Part shown: piece after piece, positions 11,901-23,800 of the stretch
Layout of the letters: the number at the start of each line of letters is the position of its first letter
Numbering within the stretch: the first letter of the stretch is position 1
Origin: Mesodorylaimus sp. YZB2_4
Taxonomy: Eukaryota > Nematoda > Enoplea > Dorylaimida > Dorylaimidae
Direction: 5' to 3'
DNA length: 64,000 bases
Assembly (NCBI GenBank): GCA_030248295.1
Contig: JASANH010001319.1
Location: forward strand, 124,001 to 188,000
Made by a program: the position numbers and the translations under genes
The notes under the pieces: generated by a model
What the model saw: the letters and a program-made list of their open reading frames with translations, nothing else
What the model was told of the DNA's origin: nothing
Databases searched by the model: none

Positions 11901-12212
11901 AGCACTAGTGGTCTACCCAAATAAAGGGGTCTACTACTTATCTTGGCTGGATACCAGATAGCGCGCATGGGCATAGAGGTCAACCAGCCTGGATATCTCT
12001 AAATTGAATAACCTATCTGGCTGGTCCCTATCTGGATCTAAGCCTAAGCCTAAGCCCAAATTAGCAACCTCAAAGAAGCGGTCTGACATAAGATTCAGGA
12101 AAGAATGGTTTTCCAAAAATGTGTACAATTTCGAACATTTTTCTCGTTTCAGCAAAAGTGCACGTGTCCAATTTGTCGCGTGGACGCACGAGGTACAAGT
12201 ACGGCTGCTTGA
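8937..12212 (+). CDS. RING-H2 E3 ubiquitin ligase with SUMO-interacting motif (RNF38/44/111-like)
   Basis: Exons 8937-9735, 9905-10119, 10322-10495, 10593-10710, 10766-10857, 11438-11656, 12153-12212, all GT-AG with matching phases, encode 558 aa ending TGA. The C-terminal RING-H2 finger has C507, C510, C525, H527, H530, C533, C544, C547, with WLKQKCTCPIC at its end. Just before it, LMDLAQTLGEA then LDRLPTDVF resemble the helix preceding the RING in RNF38/RNF44/Arkadia relatives. The long N-terminal part is Ser/Pro/Asp-rich with basic stretches (RKRKRR) suggesting a nuclear protein. VITLSDSEEE at residues 250-259 fits a SUMO-interacting motif. A conserved-looking block ETYARRLQRQLD precedes an Arg run. 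An in-frame ATG at 8781 would add 52 residues, but the 8937 start is favoured by its context next to a splice acceptor. Expected role: transfer of ubiquitin from E2 to nuclear, possibly SUMOylated, substrates. Confidence 0.87.
11220..11378. repeat. back-to-back tRNA-like sequences in RING gene intron
   Basis: On the minus strand 11290-11220 has a perfect T-arm (GCGGGTTCAAAACCCGC) with an A-box-like TGGCACGCTG upstream. On the plus strand 11310-11376 has TGACGCAGTGG and a perfect B-box GGTTCGAATCC. Neither forms a full acceptor stem, so both are read as tRNA pseudogenes or SINE heads. They lie between exons 5 and 6 of the RING-H2 gene. Confidence 0.55.
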
Positions 12213-13059
12213 CGGGGATGTAGGCAGTAGTTCGATTCGTACTCAAGTAGGACAGTAGTGAATTCTTCGATTCCAAATTAATTTTTTCTGCGACAGAGAG
12301 ATTGTTGGAAAGCGTTTTATGAAAATTTTTGGCTTTTCTCTAATTGATGACGTGTTAAATTACTGTAGATGCCAAGTGTAGGATTTCGCATGGGACAAAA
12401 AGAATAGCAATCGGAGTTTGTTTGATTCAGTTCAGAATTTTTGTGGTTATGGGCTATTTGAACTGTGTTAATTTTTCTTTTGGTTGTGTGTACTGAAGTG
12501 AAGTGAAATATTCGGCATTTCTTGGAATTCAAGTATTGAAGGGATAATTTATGAATACAACTGATAAGTGGTGGCTTGTTGGCGATACTGGATTACGATA
12601 TTCCTTGGATAGTCACTTTGCTGATCGATGGCCGAGTGGCTCCGGCTTCTGTTTTCCACACTCGAGTGTTCGACTCCTAGCCGAGCCAATTATTTCGTGT
12701 AATGTATCTTCACCCCGGAGTGCGCTGGATGTGGGAAAACAGGAATACGCATGAAAAAATTGCGACTGATAACAGAAAATTGATCACTATTTTCTTATGC
12801 ATATTTTCGGAATCGTATCAAACTTTGACATGATTACCGCCCAAGATAAGACCACATCAAATTTTGTCGACAAAAAGCAAACCAATTCAAGACAATGCAG
12901 AAAAGCAGGTTATACATATATGGGCAAAATTTCCTTATCCTTATCCGCATTCCTGTGTCCAACACTTACCATATTGCTGTTCAATAAATCAAAATCTCTA
13001 CGGTACAGTATTTGGATCTTCATACAAAACAGCGAAAAAAATGAAGCACAGTAATTAAC
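12213..13059. other. convergent intergenic region with a Leu/Ser-like tRNA relic
   Basis: This is the spacer between the 3' ends of the plus-strand RING gene and the minus-strand PWWP-zinc-finger gene. At 12622-12695 there is a perfect A-box (TGGCCGAGTGG) and a B-box (TGTTCGACTCC), but no pairing acceptor stem, so it is a tRNA relic. Nothing else recognisable. Confidence 0.6.
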
Positions 13060-15982
13060 TTACTCGGCAGCACCAATTGGACCCTGTTTGTCTTCCTCGG
13101 CTGCTCCTTTCCATTCTTTGGTCACCAAAACATGCAATTCTTGATGCTTCAATAATTTCGAGCAAGTTTCAAATTCTCGCGAACAATAAAGGCAAGAAAA
13201 ATCCACCGACGATAATTGAAAGCCAGTTCTTTTCACTCGAGCTTTCTCAACTGGCATTTTCTTCGGCATAAAATGCAAATCGATATGTTTTTCTAATCGA
13301 TCTTCCGTCGATTCTCGAATCGAACAAAATCGGCACGAATACTGATTCAATAATTGTCCATGTAATTGAACATGATCCCGCATTTCCTGAATTGATTTCG
13401 ATGTAAAAGGGCAATAAAGGCAAGAAATTGAATTCAAAATCGATTCTTTCTCAGCGCATAAATTGTCTAATATTCCACCGGAATCAGACGACGAGCTAAT
13501 TTCTTTGTCGTTGTTTTCGCAAGTACGTAAAAAAACGTTTGATAAAACTTTCTTTATGGCATCTAATGAATGTAATTCGCGTCTTGCAGGTGGTTTGAGC
13601 GGCGTTCGATCGACAGGATAGCTTGGACGTATTAATTCGTTGCTGATCTTTTTTGCATTCTTTCTCGACGCTTTGTACCATTTCTTTCGTCTCGATCTCT
13701 TCTTTTTTGACTGCAGTCCTCGCGCTGGCGGAAGGTTGAGAATTCGAAAACGTGCGGCGACTTAAAAAAACAAGAATCATTCAGAAGAATGCCAAGGAAA
13801 CACCATTCAAGTATGGAAAACCAGGGAAAATGAGAATTTCGCAGATAAAACCAGGGAAAACTGGAAGGTTGCATTTTGAGGTTTCAAATTAAGAGAAGGT
13901 TTCAAAATCTGTCATAAATTTTTAACCCGCGTTTTCAAAAATGGCATTCCCATTTACTGTGTTAATCAGTGACTTCCTTCGCTAATGTTGGATGCATCGT
14001 TACATATTTTTTCATGGGAGAATACGTCTGACCTTGTTGGGGTCTCGAAAATACTTACTTGATTTTAATGGTATTTTCTTCACACGCGCTATCGATTTTC
14101 TCACCACCGTTCTCTTCCCGCAGTTCGACGCTATCGATTCATAGCGCGGCACCAGGCCAACGTTTGACCGACGTATCGATGGGCGCAAAGTGAATCGAGA
14201 TTGCTCAACCTGACTAGCACTTGCTTCGTTTCGACCATCACTTATCGACGACGTTGCCGTTAAATTTGAATTCTGGTCGTTTTCGATATCGTGACAAGAC
14301 GTTTCAGCGGACACATTCGAAACTGATGTCTTCGGATCACGACTGATGGTTGAAACCACCGATTTTCTGGCTCTTCGATTAAAGCCAATCATAACTGAGC
14401 ATTGTTTTAGCAAGGTTGTTGGATCAAGATTTCCATCGTTTGCCTCGTCATTCATTGTTGCATCGATTGTCGATATCGATTTTTCAATCGATCGCTTCGA
14501 ATTATTGAAAGCAGGAGATGCCAAAGATGGGATTCTCACCTCTGCACAAAAATTTCGCCCTTCTTTTCTTAAAGTTTGAGCTGCTTTACATCGATTGAAA
14601 TGGCCTTTCCCATAAACAGATGAAATGATTGTGCCGCATCCCAGACATTTCCTTCGCCAGCCTTGATGCACTGCGGCTATGTGCACGTCGAGATTATATT
14701 TCCTGCAGAATCGCGCCGATGGGCAGTATTCGCAATAATAAGCAGAACCGTCGTTGCGCTGATTCGATGGCGAAAAGACTTGCTTTAATGTCTAAAAAAA
14801 TAGTTTTAAATCTTCTTTCGATAAAAATTAAATGTAGTATCTTTTGCAGCATCGGCCGACGCACCAATCTTGAATCCCCGCCAAAGATCTGACGACGACA
14901 CTGTGCGTATGAAGTCTTATTTGAAGTAAAACGTGTTCTGTACAAAATCATGGTTTTTGGGTCTGGTAGGGAGTTTTGGCCCATTTTCTGAAGTTATCCA
15001 TGCACACTGCACTCACTCCTTTCATCGGCGATTGTTTCGTCATCTTCGTTGTTTTCGATTCGAGTATACCTTGCAAATAGTCGAACGCTTCTTCTTCTGT
15101 CATATCTAAACAATCTTACCTGAAAAACATTTTGCAAAATTAGAAATAATCGAGAATACTCACATGCAGTTTGGCAAGTTTCCATGTTTTCGGTTGCCCA
15201 CTTTAGCCAATTGTCGGTTTGTTTCAAGTCGCGTCCAACATTTTTTGCGATAATCTGAAATAACCAAACAGGGTCTTACAAGTTAACTTTTGGTAAACTC
15301 GGGACCACGACACTAAACCCTTGATAACTCACCTGCACAGCATCAAAACACGCTTTTTGATAAAAAACTTTCTGTTCTTCGGGCAAATAAAATTCTCGGA
15401 AACGTTGACCAAAATCTTGAATGAATTCTTTTTTTATTCTTGCCTAAATCGCAGAAGTTATTTATTTTTCCCGTATACGCGAATCAACAAGGTTATTTTT
15501 AGCATGAGAAAGCGTATAATTTCGGAAAATGAAAGGCTGAATAATAGAATTTTTAGAAAACGGAACCATGAAGAGCTTTTCTTGGGAAACCAGGAAATCG
15601 TTTATCAAACTTACAGTAGGCTACTTGTCAGTAGAGTAGTAGCACTTATGTGCTCACTGATCCGGTATATCAGAGGCTACTCCTACGTGCTGGTGTCAGT
15701 CAAACAGGTGCGAAAAGTCAGACTTGGACTTACTTTCGGCGATTCTTGACCAGTACCGAGCCAATATATTGTGCGAGCGGAGTCGGGATTGATGCAAGAT
15801 GCAAGTAAACAAGGCCACCAAATGCCTGACGCGTTTAACTTTGCCCAACAGACCTGATAAACGGGCGTGGTGGATAACGGTTGTTTGACATTGTTCGAAG
15901 TAATTGCTTTATTGGAAGAGGTAGATTCAAAAATTTTGTTCGAGCTCTTGACATTAGCGAGGTTCGCTTTTGAGGAATTCAT
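13060..15982 (-). CDS. PWWP-domain plus multi-zinc-finger protein, six exons
   Basis: Minus-strand exons 15982-15734, 15443-15333, 15254-15164, 15105-15017, 14791-14059, 13760-13060 give 657 aa with consistent phases. Residues about 41-120 look like a PWWP domain: YQVCWAKL, then GIWWPCLL and IYWLGTGQ, followed by a helical stretch. PWWP domains bind methylated histone tails and DNA. One Cys/His finger is at C200/C203/H217/H222, a second of CCHC type at C229/C232/H244/C248, and three C2H2 fingers are near the C terminus (C538/C541/H554/H558, C567/C570/H583/H587, C614/C617/H630/H634). KKKRSRRKK at 443-451 is a likely nuclear localisation signal. The middle is Ser/Asn-rich. The last-intron acceptor is an AAG and the TAA stop overlaps a consensus donor (GTAAGT), so a further 3' exon cannot be excluded. 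No named orthologue is recognised; a chromatin or transcription role is inferred. Confidence 0.75.
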
Positions 15983-16794
15983 AATTTTATTCGAAATTTG
16001 TGAGTATAAAAATGAAAAAACCACCGGCAACAGAGCTGCGTGTATTATAAAGATAAGAAATTACGGAAAAGATTTTACATGCACCAAATGGAAGACGAGT
16101 CCTGAAGGTTAAATCTACAGGAAAATACCCTTAAATCGTTGATTGTCTACATGCTAATCGTAAGTATAGAAAAGAATCTGAACGTTTTTAGCTGCGCAAT
16201 GAAACGGGAAGAAACCCAAACGGGGCGCGAAGCGAAGAAGTACTGGTTTGAACATCATACTGTAATGTCCGCACGCACGGCAAAGGTTGCTCTGATACAG
16301 AACGCGTGTGAATAATGGCGGGAAATATGTATTTTGAAATGGGTAGATGCTAAGAATGTGAAACATGAGTTGCGAACGCGGTGAAGACTTTTTAGGCCGA
16401 TCTGATAGCCTTATTGCCTGATTTAAACGACCAGGTTGTGTTGTGTCAGCTCTAACAAGACAAGCTCTGGTTTTTTGAGTGTGCCTGATGCCCTTTGTTG
16501 AACTCTCTGTGCATTCTATTGTGATTTGGTGTGCTGTCATGTCCTTTACTGTAGAATCTGGGCCCGCAAATTCGACCAATTCGACCGCGCAAGCATACAG
16601 TAGTTAAAAATTTAATATTGAAACAGTGCTGGACCTGGTGAATGAAGTTTTCCCTTGCCGTGACTGTCCTGTACTGCAGGACGATCTTGGTATTATGGCT
16701 GTCATTTTCCCGCGGGCCGGGGGCGTTAGCTGACCCTATTTTTCCATCGACTAGGGTCAATCCGGATGCATGCCTGGAAAGGGCGCGTGTTAGT

Positions 16795-17075
16795 CGCTAC
16801 CCCGCGATGTCGGGGGTTACCCGTGGGGCAAAAATACCCAACCTCTGCCCTGTGAGGGGACCCAGATTCGAGGGGCTCCCATCTCATAAGGCCTCTCCTG
16901 GAGGGATGAAGGGTGAGTCACTCACCGCCAGGCGTGCGCGCAGAGAGGACTTCACCAAGTTCTCAGACAGTCAGCGTTGAACTCACGATCAGGGACGACC
17001 CGTTTCAAGCTCTGCCGAGCAAACTCTGACACACGCCTTCGCCACCGCTGCATCACCCAGGTTTTGCCTGACGCG
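16795..17075 (-). repeat. tRNA-derived SINE (GGGTGAGTCACTCACC family)
   Basis: Read on the minus strand, the head has AGCGGTGGCGAAGGCGTGTG and a B-box-like GAGTTCAACGC. The body carries GGTGAGTGACTCACCC. A close copy with the same CAAACTSTGACACACGCC signature is at 58300-58480, and a diverged relative lies near 37905-38003. Confidence 0.6.
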
Positions 17076-18104
17076 ACCGCTCAAGAGCAGTTTAGTCGTC
17101 AATTCCCACTTGAGGACACCCTACCATCAAGCCCTACCAGAGTGACCCCATTCATACTGTACTGTGCCTCACAACAAACCCAAAATGTCGACTTACTGTA
17201 AGCTTGAAGCAGCTGCCATTCATGCAGAGCACCTTATTACTCACTTAGCTACGATTAGCAATCATCAAATCACTCATGCGGAGCACCCCTGCTCACATTT
17301 CATTGTTATCATGCGATGACCCGTCTCCAAATGTCAGCAACACAGTGGCCAAGTCCTGTCTTTGCTAGTTTCAGGTGAGTACTTGCATGTCAGAGCCAGT
17401 GCTGCATTGGGCGCGCACCCTCACCAGCACTGCCCTTATCTGCTCCTATCCATCAGTTCCGTTAGTCGTGGTATGGATGGGAGGCACCCCTGCTAATCTC
17501 TTTTCTGAGCCCTGCGTCTGTTGCCTGCCTTAATGATGTGAGTGCCACTGAGTCCGTATTCCCTGTGCCGTCTCTGTAAATCGAAATCACCATTTCACTC
17601 GCCACCTTTCACATGATGCAATTTGTTGACCCCCTCGACATCACAGCAGCCGTCGCCATTCCCCTGTCAAATGTGGTGGCCATCCCAGTTCATGTACAAG
17701 CTACACATAGTTCTTCAACATTTTGCAACTTTTCTAGTTGGATAATTGCAGCAACTAAAGTTTAGCAAACTCAATCAGAGAAAAGGATAAACACAAGCAA
17801 AGATGCTCGAGTCCCCACACACAGCAATGGTGTATCATTGAGAGATTCATGGAATGGAATGTGCGTGTTTTTGAAAAGTGAGGTTTCTTAGTATTATGAG
17901 AATCACGTTTCTTGTTTCATCTCTGCTACTCGGTCGGTTAATCCTGCTTATTTATCCTGTGTAGAACACAGCGAAGAATGAGATGGCTTTTTGGCTGTGG
18001 CACGTCTTATTACAGTGGTCGAATCGATTGCAAGAACCGTCCCGGTAAGGCCTTGCTGAGGTACCATGCAAGTATGCAATGAGTGTACTGTATGTATGAC
18101 CACT

Positions 18105-18120
18105 GGGGGGGGGGGGGGGG
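18105..18120. repeat. poly-G tract (16 G)
   Basis: Sixteen consecutive G on the plus strand in the spacer upstream of the PP2A B gene, the same length as the tract at 317-332. Confidence 0.9.
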
Positions 18121-19263
18121 CTCCAAAACTTTGCACATGACTGTGAGTGTGGATTGTTGAAAATATACGACTTTGATCAGCGACACTTTTTAGCATACGC
18201 AATTAGAGGCCGTCCCGTCTCATCGTCAGTTACAAGGGTTACGACATTGTCAAGTGCCAAGTTTTGGAAAAGATTCCAACAGGCTCCCTTTCTTTTAGAT
18301 GATGAACTGAGAACTATTATAGCCTATCCTTACTGATATGTACTGTACGTGCGCAGCGCTTGATAGCTTGACCACACCTATGGTTACTTTGGATTAGTCG
18401 TGCTAGCTCCACCTACCGCGCACTTTGCCTTTATATTCTGTATGCCCGCATGATTTTGCGCACTTGCTTTGCATTCCGACTAGTAGTTTGGTGTTTGGTA
18501 AAATCGATTAGAACTCCGTGCCTGCTGACTAAACCACCATACATAACACTTACTTGCAGCAGGCAAAAAGGCGTACCCTTTGAGCAGTCATAGTAATGAT
18601 TAGCTGGGACTGAAATCCAAGACTCTTGCAGTTTTCCGCTGCAATAAATACACAGCAGAACAGTTTTGAAAAATCAGCCAGAATCATTTCATTTACGAGT
18701 GCTATAAATATTTGATTTATCCATTTCTCACGCTTCCCCATCGCAATATCAAACACTGACTTCCCGACCACTTATCACCTCATATGAACCTCAATGTTTT
18801 CAGTTCGACCTACATTACTTGCTTTACGCATCACGCCGGCGGACTTGACCGATCATCACTGCACGCAGGCGGCAGGATGCGAGTGCAGAGAGTGACGGCG
18901 GGAAAGATTAGTCTGCCGCCTGTGCTGCGGAATAGGACTTTGCGTGTATTCTGCGCAAACAAAAATTACAGTCGACCTCGGGTAATCGCAACAAGCCTAC
19001 CATTCCCCGATGTTTTTGGCAGTCTTTTACGTGTATTCCACCCTTCGGATAGCTGCAAGATGCAACTTCGTTTAATTGCAACGCTTTTCAACACCAAAAC
19101 ACGTATTTTACTGCGCAATTTTTATTTTTCCCGCGATAAGGTTAGTTGAATTTCGTCCAGAAAATTCAGACTTGACTCACCCTTAGAGCAAGGATAGATG
19201 GCGGGGCAGGCAAGCATAAGAGAGACAACCGTCCACTATGCCGACCCAACGCAGGACTAACGG

Positions 19264-19395
19264 GCGGCCGCGGTGGTGCAGGCGTTTAGCAGTTGTCCAA
19301 CAGTATTGCTTGGTGGCGAGTGGCGGCTCGTCCCGTGTCTGTGTTCTTTGGAGAGGTCTGACAGAGAGTGGCAGCGAGGCAACAGAGCGGGTTGG
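19264..19395 (+). repeat. truncated tRNA-derived SINE (GCGGCCGCGGTGGTGCAG family)
   Basis: Begins GCGGCCGCGGTGGTGCAG and continues with AGTATTGCTTGG and GAGTGGCGGCTCG, matching the first 70 or so bases of the fuller copy at 19806 but diverging after that. Confidence 0.55.
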
Positions 19396-19805
19396 TGAGG
19401 ACTCACGATCAGTGCCAAAGACGTCATCCCCATCAATTTTTTATTTTTTGAAGGGGATCGGCCGGATCGGATCGGGTTCGGGATCGGTCGATGCTGGGGT
19501 CAAGCCATGTATGACGTTGTCTTACAGAAGTACGCCATGCGACTTCATAACCTCAACGACTTTTTACCCGAAAAGTGTCTCTGGTGCCCGTACTGAATCA
19601 TACCCTTATGACTGTAAAAGCCCTCATCTCGCAATGACCCCGCAGATATTGCGCCACTTGTGGTGTACACATATGAAGCCAAAGATATGTTAAGTAAGAG
19701 CATAGGTCAACTTATTTAAGGGAACTCTGAAGCCTCATCCGCATCGTTTCTGAGCATCAGACCAGCAGTTGACCTGGTCTTGCATTTCTCAGGTCTTGCG
19801 AATAA

Positions 19806-20085
19806 GCGGCCGCGGTGGTGCAGTGGTTCGCATTCGTCTCTCCGTATTGCTTGAGAGCTAGTGGCTGGACTCGTCATGGGCTCGATCCCCGGTGATGGAG
19901 GTCGGTTTGCGAACCATGACCTTGCACGCCAGACCGTGGGTGACTCACCCAGTACTCTAGAGCTGCTCCGAGTGGGGAGACGGGAGCCAAACGAGGGGAC
20001 AGTCTCGGATGTTCAACACCGACAGGGTTCACAGCCCACCCGCCATCGTCCGAGGAAGTCAGTGTCCTGTCAGGGTGCCCTCGCG
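19806..20085 (+). repeat. full tRNA-derived SINE (GCGGCCGCGGTGGTGCAG family)
   Basis: The A-box is TGGTGCAGTGG and the B-box-like stretch is GGGCTCGATCCCC at a tRNA-like distance. The unrelated body includes CTTGCACGCCAGACC and GGGTGACTCACCC. Minus-strand copies sit at 5218-5390 and about 4930-5030, and a truncated minus-strand copy at 42468-42538. Confidence 0.7.
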
Positions 20086-20838
20086 TAGAGAAAAAATTTC
20101 TGGTGTGTATGTCGAAGAAAACTTCGCATTTGCCACTTTTTTAAAGAAACGCTTCTGCACTTTGCATAATTGCAAAGCTGGATAAGCTACTTCGGCTAGG
20201 TGCAACTTTTTTTGGCGTCTGGAGCTGTTGCAATTATCGAGGTCGACAGCACAGGTACATCCGTGGTCGACAGCATATGTTTGTTTTGTCGTGTTAATGT
20301 ACATAAGCATTTGATTGGCTAGCAGCCTCGTTAGACCAGCCCACAATCGCGAGTATTTATCACCTGTTGAAAATTCTCAGTGCAGCAGAAACTGGTGCAA
20401 GTTAGCAAGAGTTGCATTTGACTGAAAAAACGCAGGAAAACAAGGTTTTTATTTTAGAGCATGACGATTTGATAAACTATTCAAGGATATATATTTAGCG
20501 CGAAACGATCCGACCGATGATATTTTGTTATAAGCAGTTGATTTGTTGCGGAAGTGTGCAGAGGGGCGTGTAGCCCAGATCCTCGATTTGCAGGCAATCC
20601 GTGCAGATTATCCCAATTCATCACGTTTTTAAAATCGATTTTTTGAAGTTAGTCAAGTTTTCTATCGATAATTTTTTTTGTGATAATCATTTTTCACATT
20701 TTAATTTACTAAATATTTTTAAAGAAAAGGTAAACGTTGAGAGGATGGTGACATTTTTCGGGAAAGCGATGTTTGAATATACCTAATTTAATTTTTCTGC
20801 AGTTCATTCAGGCCTGAAAGCCGATCAAAGAAAATACG

Positions 20839-23800
20839 ATGGATACGTCACCAGTTCATAGCGGAGAGGCGTCGACGTCTTCGGCGGCATCGGACGACAG
20901 TATGAACGAGACGCAAGATATCGAGTGGTGTTTTTCTCAGGTCAAAGGAGCCGTTGACACGGACGATGTCAATGAAGGTAAGTGACGTAAATGTCAAGGA
21001 TCCAGTCATTTTTCTTTTTTTGCACGGTGTCTAGGGGGTTTAGAAACCATGTTTTCGGCTGCTAGTTTTTCTTGAACCGTTGAGATCATCGGTGTTTCAT
21101 GTTCTATAGAATTTTTGGGGACTTGGTTTCGAAAATTTTCCAAGTTACGTATGAAAACCGGTAAAGTCGAGAAATTGAAGTAACGTCCTTGGAGATCAAC
21201 CGAGCTTTTTAGCCTCTTTTTTTTGGAACCACACTTAAAAATTTGTGATTGCATGATCGCTGTTGGCCGCTGACAGATAGCGAAGGGATCAGCTTTTTAG
21301 TCTTCGGAAATTAAAAAAATAGGCCGTAAATGTTTCCTAAAATTCTATATTTGATTAGCCAATACGCATATCCTTTTATGAAATGATGCATTTATAAAAT
21401 AAAGAACCAGGTTTCCACAAGTGGATAATGAGTGTTTTACGGGCTGTTGAGATCGAGGATTTTCGAGAATCGCCAGGTTTTTGTCTTGGATCTAAGCGAT
21501 AGGAGTAATCATCGATACCTTGGTTTTGTGGGTACCGAGGTGCTGGCATGAGACTGGACGAGGCTCAACGAATCTGCAAAAGAACAGTGAAATGGGCGAA
21601 CCAATTAGCTGCTTGCCGTGCGGAGTGGCTGATTCCAAATGAGCGAAATGTGCTCTGATTTTGGACTTCACAGCCGCAGGAGGGGGACACGGCTGCAATC
21701 GCCAGCGTATTGCTCTGAACGACCGTCGATTACGGACTGCGACTGCGTCTGGTAATCCAAATGGCTCTAGTAAATTTCGCTATCACAGGGCGATGTCGTT
21801 GAACTCGTGTTGAATTTTTCATGAATCGCTAATATTTATTGAAAAATGGCTGCAGAATTTTAAAACCAGCCTTTGAAAGTAACGAAAAAGAATACCGGAG
21901 AACGCTGAATGATGGAAAAGAATGAACGAAGAACGTAATTCACGCTCATCCAACAAAGAAATTTTTTGGAACTTGGATAGAAAGTGTCTATAGAATTGTC
22001 AATTCACTTTAAACTAATCTCACGATCAGAAAGATTGTCAGTTGACTTAATATGCTAGGTAATACAGGAGTCGTCTTGGAATCTACCCTCTACCGTCTAG
22101 TAGCTGGGAGCTTCACCCGTCATCGTGATGTTTCAGCTATGGACTAGGTCGGAAGATTTCGTTGGCTGCCGTGTCGTGGGTGTTTGACACAGACCTCCTC
22201 TAGCCGTAGTAAATCGAATCTATAATGGTGGCTGCAGATTAGAGAAAGCGAAGGCGACTACTCGGTTGAGCAAGGAATCGTAATAAGGAACGTGCAGTCA
22301 GACGTATCTAAGGCGATATTGCTACAAGGATTAGTTCTTGCATGAAAAGTTGGAATTATTTGCTGTGAGCAATTTTTAAAGGAAAAAGGAAAGCTACTTT
22401 TGTTTCAGACAGGAGAGGGCAATGATTGTCAGAGTATAAATGATAATGAAGCTGCTGCAGCCTGTCAGATGGGCCTGCTCATCATATTGATTGTTGGTCC
22501 TGTTCGCCATCCACTGTCCTATCAATTACCATATACCCATATAAATGTCCTGTCCATATTGCCACCTACGAGGAGTAAGAGCAGCAGAATCAGCGGCAAT
22601 TTTTCAAGTGCAAATCGCGTCTGCAATGGAACCCTAGCTCTCGTCCTTTGCATAGTTTTTTCTAATTCTCCTTCTTTCGTATAACGGATGTTATTTTCTT
22701 TTTATTCTCTGATGCTAGTCGTTAGTTTTGGTGCATTCTATTCGATAAATCAAATAAGCTTGAATGAGAGCGAGGCAAAGGGCGCGCGGGAATTAATTAA
22801 TTACATGAACTACGCTTCTTCTTCCGAGTGTGCGTTCAGACGAGCCTACTCGGCGTGTCGGCCAGGGTGGTAGGGCTACTAGAAAAAGGATACGAACGAG
22901 AAATACTTTTGTTTTGAGGTAGCTGATTTGTTTTTTTCTGGTTTTTCGCAATCGCGTTTTCCTCGGCGATTTGTTTTTTGTGAAATCGGATGATTGATTT
23001 TTGGGGAATGAAGGTGTTTGGAAGGGTAATGACAATGGCTGGGGAAGGTGATGGCAAAGTTAGCTCGCATCCAATTATGCGCAGTCGAGCCGTTGTGGTC
23101 GTTGTCGATTGAAGTAATTATCGCACCAGTGCGCCTTGGCTTAGTGGCTTGCGGAGGTTGGGCGGTGGTGTGAATGAAGAAGGCGGTAATAAAACAGCTT
23201 TCAAGGCTGTCATGGTGACCCTGACAGAGTAGGAGTAGAATATTTCTCCTTTCTACTGTAGGTCACTTCTAAATCAGAAAACACTGGTCTTGTGTCGACG
23301 TGTGAAGGGTTGGAGGAAATGGAGTTGGGTGGGTGGTGGGTACGTAATGCTGTGCAGCATATTTGTGTCGGCGAGAGGCGGATTGTTGATTACGCTTGGA
23401 CGGGCTCCATATTCTGACTGGGCTCGTGTATGGCTAGGCAGTTTCATGGACTGGTTATTCTGCCTGACTATGTGTATGGCCATCGGCAGGGCGTGCGGGG
23501 TTTCGTTTTTATGATTACTAGAGCATCTTTCGTCTCTGGATTGTATTTGTGCCCCGTCCCTTTTGATATGCTTGGATTGAGGATTAGATGAAGCGACGAT
23601 GGGTTTTGTATTTGCCCGTTCCATCCAACTTACGTCAATCAGAGGCTGACCGAAGAAAACAGAAGAGTCGAGAGTGTAGTTGCACGGCCAGGTAGGCACA
23701 GTAAGCAGTCGGAATGGGGGGGGGCTTCGTATCGGGTTTATGTGCTAGCTATGTCTTGAATATCTTGTTACGTACAGAAGGGAGCGAATGAAGCTAGGTT

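Larger units (their letters stand above)
15983..20838. other. intergenic, repeat-rich spacer upstream of the PP2A B gene
   Basis: No exon could be supported. The spacer contains a minus-strand tRNA-derived SINE (16795-17075), a 16-G tract (18105-18120), two plus-strand SINE copies (19264 and 19806) and a GGATCGG-rich stretch (19456-19490). At 20792-20802 TTTTTCTGCAG forms a strong 3' splice site 36 bases before the PP2A start codon. Confidence 0.6.

Noticed and set aside
12622..12695. Functional tRNA-Leu or tRNA-Ser
   Set aside because: A- and B-boxes are good, but the acceptor stem and anticodon arm do not pair.
14694..14984. Open frame on the minus strand (GQNSLPDPKTMILYRTRF) as an extra exon of the PWWP-zinc-finger gene
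   Set aside because: Using it would need a 29-base intron and breaks the phase. Skipping it joins exons 15017 and 14791 in perfect phase.
22400..22684. Extra PP2A B exon in the large first intron
   Set aside because: The acceptor looks good, but the phase required by exon 1 leads to a stop after a few codons.
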